Source: Planctomycetota bacterium (GTDB taxonomy: Bacteria > Planctomycetota > UBA1135 > GCA-002686595). From it: DNA of 64,000 nucleotides. How positions within the stretch are numbered: the first letter of the stretch is position 1; each line of letters opens with the position of its first letter. Below the pieces are notes generated by a model. That model made no database searches. It was given only the letters and a program-made list of their open reading frames with translations, and had not been told where the DNA came from. Made by a program: the position numbers and the translations under genes. The stretch covers positions 86,307-150,306 of the forward strand of contig JASLMK010000072.1 in the NCBI GenBank assembly GCA_030746555.1, read 5' to 3'. Below, one piece after another: positions 28,193 through 37,221 of this stretch.

Positions 28193-29896
28193 ATGACCAA
28201 CATCGGCAGCCTGCTCATCGACGCCGGTCTCTCCCGGGAGCGGCTGGAGGAGTGCCGCAGGATCGCCGGGACCACGGGCGAGACCCTGGACCGGGTCATC
28301 CTCCAGAAGGCCTACCTGCCCGAGAACGAGCTCCTGCAGGTCTACGCCTCGGCCCTGGGCCTGGAGTTCCGCGAGGAGCTCGAGGGCATCGCCGTCCCCG
28401 CGACCTTCGTCAACAGCGTGCCCGTGCACTTTGCGCGGAACTACAACCTGGTCGCGCTCGAGGAGGCTGAGGGCGGGGTCGTCAAGGTAGCCACCTGCGC
28501 ACCCCTCGAACCGCACCCGATGGACGACCTCGGGGCGCTGGTCGGCTGCGAGATCGACCCGGTACTCGCGCCGCGCCTGGAGATCACCTCCCTGATCGGC
28601 CGCGCCTATCGCCACAAGGCCGACGGCGTCGACGAGGCCCTCGCTGATGTCGCCGAGGACGGGGACATCGCCGGCCTCGCCGAGGAGATCGAGGACGCCG
28701 AGGACGTGCTCGACGTCTCCAACAAGGCGCCGATCATCAAGCTGGTCAACACGATCCTCTTCCAGGCCCTCAAGCTGCGCGCCTCCGACGTGCACTTCCA
28801 GGCCTACCCGGACCGCCTCCAGGTGCGGTTCCGCATCGACGGGATCCTCTACGACATGGACTCGATCCCGCGGCGCGTCCAGGAGGCGATCGTCAGCCGG
28901 GTCAAGATCATGGGGAAGATGGACATCGCCGAGCGGCGCCTCCCCCAGGACGGGCGCGCGACGATCAAGATCGGCGACGGCGAGGTCGACGTCCGCATCA
29001 GCTCCATCCCCACGACCGGCGGTGAACGGATCGTGATGCGACTCTTGGACAAATCGTCCAAGCGCTACTCGCTGCGGGAGATCGGCCTGTCGGAGCAGAA
29101 CGAGGAGATCCTGCGCGAGTACATCAACTACAGCCACGGGATCATCCTGGTCACCGGACCCACGGGATCGGGCAAGACGACGACGCTCTACGCCAGCCTG
29201 AGCGAGCTCGACACGACCACCAAGAACGTGCTCACGATCGAGGACCCGGTCGAGTACTCCCTGGCGGGCATCAGCCAGGTGCAGGTCAACAACAAGAAGG
29301 GCCTGACCTTCGCCTCGGGCCTGCGCTCGTTCCTGCGCCAGGACCCCGACGTGATGATGGTCGGCGAGATCCGCGACCAGGAGACCGGCGAGGTGGCGAT
29401 CCGTGCCGCCCTGACAGGTCACCTCGTGTTCTCGACGGTGCACACCAACGACGCCGCCAGCACGATCACCCGCATGGTCGACCAGGGGATCGAGCCCTAC
29501 CTCGTCTCCAGCTCCCTCGTGCTGGTCATCGCCCAGCGCCTGGTGCGCACGATCTGCAAGGACTGCCGCACGACCCATCCGATCACCGAGGAGTGGGAGG
29601 CCGCCTTGAAGAAGATCGGCATCGATCCGGGTGCGATGAGCGGCATCGTCCACACGGGCGAGGGCTGCGACGAGTGCTTCCAGTCCGGCTACGCCGGGCG
29701 GACGGCGATCTATGAGTTCATGCCCGTTGACGAGACCCTGCGGACCCTGGTGATGGAGAGCGCCACCGCGACCGAGCTGAAGCGCTCCGCGGTAGAGCGC
29801 GGCCTGGTCACCTTGCGGGAGGACGGCCGCCAGAAGGTCATCAACGGCATCACCACCATCGAAGAGGTGCTGCGGGTGACGCAGCTGGACGTCTAG
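28193..29896 (+). CDS. gspE: type II secretion ATPase GspE
   Basis: The 567-residue ATPase begins MTNIGSLLIDAGLSRERLEE, a GspE/PilB N-domain. Walker A GPTGSGKT is at residues 322-329, followed by the Asp box (LTIEDPVEY), Walker B (DVMMVGEIRDQETGE) and the His box (GHLVFSTVHTNDA). A zinc site of two C-x2-C pairs (CKDC and CDEC) is near the end. The TG...KAPIIKLVN and ASDVHFQ segments are typical of GspE rather than twitching PilT. It starts 19 bp after gspD and powers pseudopilus assembly at the inner membrane. Confidence 0.95.
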   Translation: MTNIGSLLIDAGLSRERLEECRRIAGTTGETLDRVILQKAYLPENELLQVYASALGLEFREELEGIAVPATFVNSVPVHFARNYNLVALEEAEGGVVKVATCAPLEPHPMDDLGALVGCEIDPVLAPRLEITSLIGRAYRHKADGVDEALADVAEDGDIAGLAEEIEDAEDVLDVSNKAPIIKLVNTILFQALKLRASDVHFQAYPDRLQVRFRIDGILYDMDSIPRRVQEAIVSRVKIMGKMDIAERRLPQDGRATIKIGDGEVDVRISSIPTTGGERIVMRLLDKSSKRYSLREIGLSEQNEEILREYINYSHGIILVTGPTGSGKTTTLYASLSELDTTTKNVLTIEDPVEYSLAGISQVQVNNKKGLTFASGLRSFLRQDPDVMMVGEIRDQETGEVAIRAALTGHLVFSTVHTNDAASTITRMVDQGIEPYLVSSSLVLVIAQRLVRTICKDCRTTHPITEEWEAALKKIGIDPGAMSGIVHTGEGCDECFQSGYAGRTAIYEFMPVDETLRTLVMESATATELKRSAVERGLVTLREDGRQKVINGITTIEEVLRVTQLDV

Positions 29897-29916
29897 CCGC
29901 CGCGCCGCGCGCCGCC

Positions 29917-31176
29917 ATGCCCATCTTCCGCTACAAGGCGATCGCTCCCGGCGGCGAGACCAAGACCGGCGTCATCGACGCCGACACCGCCCGGGACGCC
30001 CGCCAGCGCCTGCGCCGGGACGAGCTGTTGGTCAGCGACATCCACGAGGCGCGCGGCGGTCGCCGCAGCACGCCTGGAGAGAAGGTCGGCGTGCTCGCGC
30101 GCCTGCGCGAGGCGCGGCGCTCGCGGCGCACCTCCCTGAGCTCCAAGGACCTGGACACGGTCTCGGGCGTGACGCGCCAGCTCGGCACGATGCTCGCCTC
30201 GGGCATCCCCCTGACCGAGACCCTGCGCGCCATGATCGAGCAGGCCGAGGACCGGCGCATCGAGACGATCTTCCGCGAGATCCGCGAGAGCGTGAACCAG
30301 GGCTCCGGCCTCGGGGACGCCCTCGAGCTCCACCCCGCCCTGTTCACCGATCTGTACGTGAACATGGTGCGCGCGGGCGAGGCGACGGGAAACGTGGACG
30401 TCGTGCTGTCGCGGCTGGCGGACTACCTCCAGTACCAGCGCACCCTGCGCCGCAAGGTCGTCGGAGCCCTGACCTACCCGGCGATGATGATCGCCCTGGG
30501 CATGCTCGTGGTCACCGCCCTGATGGCCTTCGTCGTCCCCAAGATCACGGCCATGCTGGAGGATACGGGCCAGACCCTGCCGGTCCCCACCCAGCTGTTG
30601 ATCGCCATCTCCGACGCCTTCAAGGACTACTGGTGGGTGGGAGCCCTGGCGATCGGGGCCGTCTCGTTCGTGATCGAGCGCGTCTACCACAACTCCGACT
30701 CCGGACGACTGTTCCTCGACCGCACGATGCTGCGCGTCCCGGTCGTCGGAGACGTCCTGCGCAAGCAGGCGGTGTCGCGCTTCAGCAAGACCCTGGCGAC
30801 CCTGCTGCAGAGCGGGGTCAACGCCGTGCAGAGCCTCGAGATCACGAGCAACGTAGTCCAGAACCGCGTCATCGCCGACGCCACCGACCACATCCGCGAG
30901 CGGATCCTCGAAGGCGCGGACATCGCGACCCCGCTCAAAGCCACCGGCGTGTTCCCGGCCCTGGTGGGCTACATGGTCGCGGTCGGTGAGCAGTCCGGCG
31001 AGCTCGAGCAGATGCTCGACCGCATCGCGACCGCCTACGACGAGGAGATCGAGATCGCCACGGACAAGATGACCGCCGTCCTGGAGCCGCTGATGATCAT
31101 CGGCCTGGCGGTGGTGGTAGGGTACATCGTCGTCTCGATCATCCTCCCCATCCTGCAGGTCGGCCAGATCCAGTGA
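29917..31176 (+). CDS. gspF: type II secretion inner-membrane platform protein GspF
   Basis: This 419-residue protein has the two T2SSF repeats (TRQLGTMLASGIPLTETLRA and FSKTLATLLQSGVNAVQSLE) and three long membrane helices, the last being IIGLAVVVGYIVVSIILPIL. The N-terminus MPIFRYKAIAPGGETKTGVI is the usual GspF opening. It docks the ATPase GspE to the pseudopilin machinery. Confidence 0.95.
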   Translation: MPIFRYKAIAPGGETKTGVIDADTARDARQRLRRDELLVSDIHEARGGRRSTPGEKVGVLARLREARRSRRTSLSSKDLDTVSGVTRQLGTMLASGIPLTETLRAMIEQAEDRRIETIFREIRESVNQGSGLGDALELHPALFTDLYVNMVRAGEATGNVDVVLSRLADYLQYQRTLRRKVVGALTYPAMMIALGMLVVTALMAFVVPKITAMLEDTGQTLPVPTQLLIAISDAFKDYWWVGALAIGAVSFVIERVYHNSDSGRLFLDRTMLRVPVVGDVLRKQAVSRFSKTLATLLQSGVNAVQSLEITSNVVQNRVIADATDHIRERILEGADIATPLKATGVFPALVGYMVAVGEQSGELEQMLDRIATAYDEEIEIATDKMTAVLEPLMIIGLAVVVGYIVVSIILPILQVGQIQ

Positions 31177-31244
31177 GCCCGCCGAAGCGCGGGAAGATCC
31201 CGCCTTCCGCCCCGTCCAACCCCTCGAAGGAACCCGGAGCTCCC

Positions 31245-31697
31245 ATGAACGTCATGCACACCCCTGCCCCCGCACGCCCGCGCAGGGTCGCCCGGGCGGG
31301 GTTTTCCCTCGCCGAGCTGATGGTCGTGATCGTGATCCTCGGCCTGCTCGCCACCCTCGTCCTGCCCAACGTCATGCAGCGCCTCTCCCAGGCCTTCGGC
31401 GGCAAGGTCAAGGCGGACATCATGGCGATCCACAACGCGCTCACCGAGTACGCGGTCAGCAACGACGGCCTCTACCCCGACACCCTCGACGTGCTCGTCG
31501 AGCCGGATGAGAACGGCTACACCATCCTGCAGGGAACGCGCATCCCACTGGACCCGTGGAAGAACGAGTACCTCTACGAGCCGCCCGGCGGCGGCGAGGT
31601 CCGCCCGCGCGTCTACACCCTCGGCAAGGACGGCGCGGTCGGCGGCGAGGGCGACGACGCGGACGTCGACAACTGGAGCGTCATCGACGGGCGGTAG
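31245..31697 (+). CDS. gspG: major pseudopilin GspG
   Basis: The 150-residue protein starts at an ATG preceded by GGAG five bases upstream. It has a prepilin leader that should be cut before Phe in G-FSLAELMVVIVILGLL (Glu at position 5 of the mature form). The C-terminal part has the GspG fold, with LDPWKNEYLYEPPG and an acidic calcium-loop-like GEGDDADVDNW. It forms the main shaft of the pseudopilus. No prepilin peptidase gene is in the window. Confidence 0.93.
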   Translation: MNVMHTPAPARPRRVARAGFSLAELMVVIVILGLLATLVLPNVMQRLSQAFGGKVKADIMAIHNALTEYAVSNDGLYPDTLDVLVEPDENGYTILQGTRIPLDPWKNEYLYEPPGGGEVRPRVYTLGKDGAVGGEGDDADVDNWSVIDGR

Positions 31698-31716
31698 CGC
31701 CCAGAGATCCCTTTCC

Positions 31717-32274
31717 GTGAAGCCGCGAACCACGAGCGTGAGCGTCCGGTCCGGCTTCAGCCTCGTCGAGCTGTTGGCCGTGGTGGTCGTGATCGGCCTG
31801 ATCGCCGGCCTGGTGGCCGTCGAGTGGAACGCGATCCTGCCCCGCGCGAAGCTCAACTCCGAGGTCCACAAGATCTCCGCCGCCATCCACGGGGCGCGCT
31901 CCGAAGCCATCGCCCGCAATGCGGTCTGGCGCATCTACTACGACCTCGACGGCAACGGCTACGAGGTCAGCTCGCCCTTCCGAGCCGGCGGCGGCCTCGC
32001 CCAGCGCATCGAGGAACGCATGAGTCTGGGCATGGTCGGCCTGCCGCGCGGGCTCGAAATCACCCGCGTCACGATCGACGGAATCGACTACAACGAGGGC
32101 AAGGTCTTCGTGAGCTTCGACCCCATCGGCAGCGCCACCGACCACAGCATCACCGTCGCCCAGCCCCAGTACGAGGCGGTCTACACCATCGAGGTGTTGC
32201 CCCTCACGGGTCTGGTACGCTTCCACTACCAGGACTACCGGCGACTGCCCGTCTCCGAAGAGGACTTCGACTGA
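31717..32274 (+). CDS. gspH: minor pseudopilin, GspH-like
   Basis: The 185-residue protein is read from a GTG (VKPRTTSVSV), with the prepilin signal G-FSLVELLAVVVVIGLIAG. The beta-rich part after the helix (AIHGARSEAIARNAVWRIYY) is typical of GspH/FimT. It starts 19 bp after gspG and ends 3 bp before the next pseudopilin gene. Its exact H/I assignment rests on gene order and this pattern. Confidence 0.82.
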   Translation: MKPRTTSVSVRSGFSLVELLAVVVVIGLIAGLVAVEWNAILPRAKLNSEVHKISAAIHGARSEAIARNAVWRIYYDLDGNGYEVSSPFRAGGGLAQRIEERMSLGMVGLPRGLEITRVTIDGIDYNEGKVFVSFDPIGSATDHSITVAQPQYEAVYTIEVLPLTGLVRFHYQDYRRLPVSEEDFD

Positions 32275-32277
32275 GCC

Positions 32278-32838
32278 ATGGACGCCTCCCGCCGCCCCCG
32301 ATCGTCCGCCCGCGCGGGGTTCACCCTCGCGGAGGTCGCCGTGACGATCGTGATCGTGGGCGTCAGCCTGACCCTGGTCATGCAGGCCCTCAATGGTGCC
32401 AAGTTCGCCTCCGCCCACACGCGCAACCTGAAGCTAGCACGCGACCTCGGCCTGTTGACCCTGGGGGAGATCGAGGCCGGTCTGTACCAGGAGGAGCTAC
32501 GCGACCACTTCTTCGGCACCTATGCCGAACAGGACCACGAGGAGTTCGGCTTCGAGATCGTCCTGGGGGACGAGGTCTTCGAGGACATGGAGAGCGAGGA
32601 GTACGAGTACTCCGCCTACTACAGCCGCTTCAACGATCCCGACCGCTACGACGATGACGAGGACGACGAGGAGGGCGAGGTCGAGGAGGCCTTCGAGAAG
32701 GTCCGCATCCGCGTCACCTTCCCCAAGATCGGCGAGTACGAGAACCAACTGACGCTCGAACAGTGGATGCCCTGGGACCAGGTCTACGGTGACGACGAGG
32801 AAGACGAAGCGGACGCGCTCGGGGGAGCGGGCGAATGA
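32278..32838 (+). CDS. gspI: minor pseudopilin, GspI-like, with acidic insert
   Basis: This 186-residue protein has the leader and helix AG-FTLAEVAVTIVIVGVSLT. The C-terminal domain holds an unusually acidic stretch around residues 95-140 (DRYDDDEDDEEGEVEEAFEK). GspI relatives are usually about 120 residues, so the acidic insert is extra. Its last 4 bp overlap the next gene (ATGA). Confidence 0.75.
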   Translation: MDASRRPRSSARAGFTLAEVAVTIVIVGVSLTLVMQALNGAKFASAHTRNLKLARDLGLLTLGEIEAGLYQEELRDHFFGTYAEQDHEEFGFEIVLGDEVFEDMESEEYEYSAYYSRFNDPDRYDDDEDDEEGEVEEAFEKVRIRVTFPKIGEYENQLTLEQWMPWDQVYGDDEEDEADALGGAGE

Positions 32839-33764
32839 AGACCCGCCGAGTCGCCGCCTCGGTCTCCCCGCGTGCGGGCTTCTCACTGGCCGAGGTGCTG
32901 CTGACGGTCCTGATCATGAGCGGCATCATGCTCGCCATCACCCAGATCCTGCAGGCGGCGCGCGTCTCGCGGGACACGATCCACATCATCAAGGAGACCC
33001 AGCTCGCCGGCCCGGCGATCATGGACATGATCGAACGGGACCTGCGCGGCCTCGTGACCCTCAACCGCACGCGACAGGACCACCTGCGCGTGGAGGACCG
33101 GGTCATGCTCGGCCTCGACGGAGACAGCCTGGACTTCGTCACGCAAACCGACAGCCTGATCCTGCGCACGGACGGTGACCGCCCCCTCCTCTCCGACGTC
33201 AACGAGGTCGGCTACCGCCTGCGTCCCAGCCCCATCTACGACGACTTCCTCGAGCTCTACCGACGCGAGGACCTCGGCGTGGACGACACGCCGTTCGAGG
33301 GCGGCGCCTTCTCCTTCCTGCACGACCGGGTCAAGAGCCTGGACATCCAGGTCTTCGAGGAGGACGGTCCCGACGCGGACCCCCTCGACCAGTGGGGTCA
33401 GGAGGGCGACGAGCGCATCGGGCTCCCCACACGCCTGGAGATCAGCCTCACCCTGGAGCTGAAGCAGCGCGTGGCCCGCGAGCAGCTGGCGATGAACTAC
33501 GCGCGCAAGGCGATGGTGACCTACCGCAGGGTGATCCGCCTGCCCGAGGCCCTGCGGGTCGCCGAGGAGGACGAGATCGTCATCCTGACCGTCCCCCAGG
33601 CGCCGACCGCGGGCACCGAGGTCGGCGGGGCCGCGGCGGGGGCCGAAGCGACCAGCGCCACGACCGTGGGCGGCGCGGCCGGTGGCGGAGCCATCGGCGG
33701 GCGCGGCGCGGGCGGGGGCCGGGCCGGCCCCCAGGCCAAGGGCGGCGGCGGCCGCGGCGACTGA
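32835..33764 (+). CDS. gspJ: minor pseudopilin, GspJ-like, with Gly/Ala-rich tail
   Basis: The 309-residue protein has a prepilin signal (AG-FSLAEVLLTVLIMSGIML) and a GspJ-type body (MIERDLRGLV, RLEISLTLE). The last 60 residues are almost only Gly, Ala and Thr, ending GGGGRGD. That low-complexity tail is not part of normal GspJ. No gspK, gspC, gspL or gspM follows; the next gene, serS, points the other way and ends 14 bp away. Confidence 0.78.
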   Translation: MKTRRVAASVSPRAGFSLAEVLLTVLIMSGIMLAITQILQAARVSRDTIHIIKETQLAGPAIMDMIERDLRGLVTLNRTRQDHLRVEDRVMLGLDGDSLDFVTQTDSLILRTDGDRPLLSDVNEVGYRLRPSPIYDDFLELYRREDLGVDDTPFEGGAFSFLHDRVKSLDIQVFEEDGPDADPLDQWGQEGDERIGLPTRLEISLTLELKQRVAREQLAMNYARKAMVTYRRVIRLPEALRVAEEDEIVILTVPQAPTAGTEVGGAAAGAEATSATTVGGAAGGGAIGGRGAGGGRAGPQAKGGGGRGD

Positions 33765-33778
33765 TCCCCTTCCCCGGG

Positions 33779-35059
33779 CTAGACCAACGGCTCCCCGAGT
33801 TCCTCGCGCCCTCCGAGGTAGGGCCGCAGGGCCTCGGGGACCCCGACGGTCCCGTCCTCTCGCTGGTGGTTCTCCACCAGGGCGATCAGCATGCGGGTGC
33901 TGGCGGCGACAGTGTTGTTGAGGGTGTGGCAGAAGCGCACCTTCCCCTCGCCGTCGCGATAGCGCAGGTTCAGGCGCCGGGCCTGGAAGTCGTGGAAGCG
34001 CGAGGCGCTGTGGGTCTCCCCGTAGGCCGCCCGCCCGGGCATCCAGGTCTCGATGTCGAACTTTTGGATCTGGGGCTGGCCGAGGTCGCCGCCGCAGACG
34101 TCCACGACCCGATAGGGCAGCTCCAGGGCCTGCAGGACCGCCTCCGCGTTCCCCAGGATCGCCCGGTGGTGCTCCAGGCTGCGCCCGGCGTCCGCCACGT
34201 CGATCACGACCTGCTCGACTTTTTGGAACTGGTGGACGCGGTAGAGTCCGCGCGTGTCCTTGCCGTAGGTGCCCGCCTCGCGCCGGTAGCACGAGGAGAG
34301 GGCCACGAAGCGCAGGGGAAGGCTGTCGAGCTCGAGGATCTCGTCCTGGTGCAGCGCGGTCACCGGGACTTCGGCGGTACCCACCAGACAGAGGTCGTCG
34401 CGCTCGTCGCAGCGGTAGGCCTGGTCCTCGCCCCCGGGGAAGTAGCCCGTCCCGACCATCGTCTGGGTACGCACCAGGGTCGGCACCGACAGCGGGACGA
34501 AGCCGCGCGCCACCATGGAGTCCATGGCGAAGCGCATCACCGCGCCCTCCAGGAGCGAGAGGTCCCCCTTGAGGACGTAGTTGCGAGAGCCCGCCAGCCG
34601 CGCCCCGCGCAGGATGTCGAGCCAGCCCTGCCCCTCCCCCAGGGCGACGTGGTCTTTCGGCTCGAAGTCGAAGCTCGGGGGCTCGCCCCAGGTGCGGAGC
34701 TCGACGTTGTCGGTGTCGTCGGCGCCCTCGGGCACCTCGGCGGCCGGCACGTTGGGGACCAGGAGGAGGAGCTCGTCGAGTTCGGTGGCCAGGACTCCCA
34801 GCCCCGCCTCCAGCCCCTTCAGCTCGCCCTTGAGGGCCTTCTGCTCCTCGAGCAGCCCGGCGCGTTCCTCTGGCGAGGCCTGTCCGATGCGCTTGCCGGC
34901 CTGCTTCTGGAGCGAGCGCAGCTCGTCCACCCTGCGCCCGACCTCGCGCCGCTCGCGATCCAGCTCGAGAATGCGGTCGACGTCGCACTCGATGTGCTTC
35001 TTGCGGGCGGCCTCGCGCACCGCCTCCGGCTCTGCGCGGATGAACTTGATGTCCAGCAC
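33779..35059 (-). CDS. serS: serine--tRNA ligase
   Basis: This 426-residue class II synthetase charges tRNA-Ser. Residues 30-110 form the long coiled-coil arm that grips the tRNA (LDRERREVGRRVDELRSLQK and onward). Motif 2 is LSSCYRREAGTYGKDTRGLY. Motif 3 lies near the end, with DFQARRLNLRYR and GKVRFCHTLNNTVAASTRML. Length and motifs are normal. It ends in convergent orientation to gspJ. Confidence 0.97.
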   Translation of the reverse strand: MLDIKFIRAEPEAVREAARKKHIECDVDRILELDRERREVGRRVDELRSLQKQAGKRIGQASPEERAGLLEEQKALKGELKGLEAGLGVLATELDELLLLVPNVPAAEVPEGADDTDNVELRTWGEPPSFDFEPKDHVALGEGQGWLDILRGARLAGSRNYVLKGDLSLLEGAVMRFAMDSMVARGFVPLSVPTLVRTQTMVGTGYFPGGEDQAYRCDERDDLCLVGTAEVPVTALHQDEILELDSLPLRFVALSSCYRREAGTYGKDTRGLYRVHQFQKVEQVVIDVADAGRSLEHHRAILGNAEAVLQALELPYRVVDVCGGDLGQPQIQKFDIETWMPGRAAYGETHSASRFHDFQARRLNLRYRDGEGKVRFCHTLNNTVAASTRMLIALVENHQREDGTVGVPEALRPYLGGREELGEPLV

Positions 35060-35075
35060 GGTTCCCGGCTCCCTC

Positions 35076-37100
35076 TCACTTCCAGTCGGAGGCGATCTTG
35101 CCGAAGAGCTTGTTCTTCTTCTCGGTGAGCTGCACCTCGGCCTCCTCCACGCCCGCGCGCTTCTCGAGGATCAGATCGAGGGGAGACCAGGCGGCCGCCC
35201 AGCCGGCCTCGAAGATCTGGTCCTGATCCAGCACGGCCTGCATCGTCTCCGGCTTGCTCCCCCTGCGCGAGCCGGCCTTGCGGTAGGCCACGTCCGGACG
35301 CGGCACGCAGCCCCACGGGCGCTCGTAGCGCTCGTAGGCCACGCCGGTGACGACGACCTGCTTCCCCGTCACCGCGATCGTCGCGGCGTCCTGCTCCACG
35401 GTGAAGTCGTAGCCGAACGGCGCTCCCAGCTCGACCACGGTCGTCTCGCCCGCCACGACGTCCCAGGTCGGCGTGGCCTCGCCCGGAACGATGAGCGTCT
35501 TCACCATCTGGCGCTTCTTGCCCTTGCGCAGCTCCCCGTAGTACAGGCTGTAGCGCCCCGTGGGGACCTCGGCGGCCCCGTCGGCGATGTCGAAGTAGGA
35601 GTTCTCGTACACGCCCTCCCCCTTGAGGACCACCCAGGCGGGCTTGCCCCCCTTGAACTTGAGCTTCAGCTCGCCGGTCTCGATCTCGACAGCCTCGCCG
35701 AGGACGCGGTTGCCGCTCTCGGCGCTCTGCAGCCGGAACCAGCGCTCGCCGAGCCTCTGGTACTCGCTCCAGGGCCGGGCGCGCTTGTCCTTGCCGACGG
35801 CGATGGCGTCCATCTCGGGGTGCAGCACGCCCGCGCTCATGCCGATGTGCTGCCAGACCGACGGCGGGCCGCCGTAGGTCCCGTCGAGGTTGTCGTCGAA
35901 GACGCGGATCTTCTCGCCGCCGAGCTCCCCCACGACACTGCCGGCGGGGATGAAGTAGATCGCCATCTGGTTGTCGTCGGGGGCCAGGTTGATCTGGATG
36001 CCCTGGTAGTTGTCCTGCTGCACGCCGACGATGCACAAGACCGCCAGGCGCCGGCGCTCCGCTCCCTCGCCCACCTCGAACTCGACCGGCTCGAGGTTGC
36101 CGGTCAGGGGGACCTTCCCGTCCCCCTCGCCGTCGCCGTCGAGGTCGAGCTGCACGTCCGCGGAGCCCACGCGCATCACGACCGGTGACAGGTCGGTCTT
36201 GCGCTTGGTGCCGTCGGCGTTCAGCCCCAGGGTCATGAAGCGCGCCGTCGATCCCTTGGTCTTGAGGGCCAGGGAGTTCCACAGCGGGTAGAGGTCGTCG
36301 AGGTAGTACATCGGGCGCTCGAAGGCTCCCGGCTTCTCGACCAGCTCGAAGCCCATCGCCGCCGCCAAGGCCGGCTCGGTGGCCTTGGGCGTCGCCTCGG
36401 CCTTGGCCTCCTCCTCGGTCGGCTTGACCCGGTCGTAGCCCTGCTTGGCGAGGAACTGGTAGCGGCGGTTGCTGTCCATCCAGAAGCGGTCCTTGAGGCC
36501 GATCGCCTCCCGCTCGGCCACGACCCGCTTGAGCGCCGCGGTGACCTTGTACAGGTCCGCCCGCTTGCCCCTGTTCGCCTCGTCCCTGCAGTGCGCCACG
36601 AAGATCGAGCACTGCGAGTCGTAGAAGTGGTCGCCGATCTGGTCGAAGCCGTCCGCCAGCCCCTCGTAGCGCTTGGCCAACAGCTCGAAGGTCGGGCCGT
36701 CCTTCTTCTCGAGGTTCTTGAGGTAGTCGCCCAGGAGCTTGTCGTACTCCTTGCGCATCCTCGTGCGCTCCTTCTTGGTGTGGCCGTCGAGGAACGAGAA
36801 GTACTCGTACATCTTGTCGCAGAAGTCCGTCTCCATCGCGGAGCGCCAGGCGCCCTGCAGGGCGGCCATGCGCGTCTCCAGCTTCTCGCTGTTTTGGGTC
36901 GCGATCCTCTCCGCCGTCTTGATGATCCAGTCCACCGCCTCGGGCGTGCTGTTCTTCACCAGGCGGCTCATCTCGGTCGTCGAGTTGATCGCCATCGCCT
37001 GCTCGAAGCGCTTCTGGAACTCGAGATGCTTGTCCTGGACCCCTCCGGCCGCCGAGAGCAGCGACAGGGTGAGGAGGACGACGGTGGGAGACGGGATCAT
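35076..37100 (-). CDS. large exported protein of unknown function
   Basis: The 674-residue protein is read from an ATG at 37100 with a clear signal peptide (MIPSPTVVLLTLSLLSAAGG). A helical N-terminal half (residues about 25-260) is rich in Lys/Glu and aromatic residues. A beta-rich second half carries a DLDGDGEGDGK calcium-like loop and the repeated phrase GRYSLYYGELRKGKKRQMVK. I do not recognise a named domain. It is not rich in cysteine and has no lipobox, so it is probably periplasmic. It lies directly upstream of serS (16-bp gap), but a functional link is unlikely. Confidence 0.8.
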   Translation of the reverse strand: MIPSPTVVLLTLSLLSAAGGVQDKHLEFQKRFEQAMAINSTTEMSRLVKNSTPEAVDWIIKTAERIATQNSEKLETRMAALQGAWRSAMETDFCDKMYEYFSFLDGHTKKERTRMRKEYDKLLGDYLKNLEKKDGPTFELLAKRYEGLADGFDQIGDHFYDSQCSIFVAHCRDEANRGKRADLYKVTAALKRVVAEREAIGLKDRFWMDSNRRYQFLAKQGYDRVKPTEEEAKAEATPKATEPALAAAMGFELVEKPGAFERPMYYLDDLYPLWNSLALKTKGSTARFMTLGLNADGTKRKTDLSPVVMRVGSADVQLDLDGDGEGDGKVPLTGNLEPVEFEVGEGAERRRLAVLCIVGVQQDNYQGIQINLAPDDNQMAIYFIPAGSVVGELGGEKIRVFDDNLDGTYGGPPSVWQHIGMSAGVLHPEMDAIAVGKDKRARPWSEYQRLGERWFRLQSAESGNRVLGEAVEIETGELKLKFKGGKPAWVVLKGEGVYENSYFDIADGAAEVPTGRYSLYYGELRKGKKRQMVKTLIVPGEATPTWDVVAGETTVVELGAPFGYDFTVEQDAATIAVTGKQVVVTGVAYERYERPWGCVPRPDVAYRKAGSRRGSKPETMQAVLDQDQIFEAGWAAAWSPLDLILEKRAGVEEAEVQLTEKKNKLFGKIASDWK

Positions 37101-37221
37101 GGGCTGCGCCCTCTGTGTGGAGGGTCCTCTCGGCGGAGGGTCGGTACGGGCGGGGGGCGGCGACAGTCTATCGGTCCCGCCCGGGACCGACAAACCGCCC
37201 AGCCCTCTCCCTCCCGTCTGC

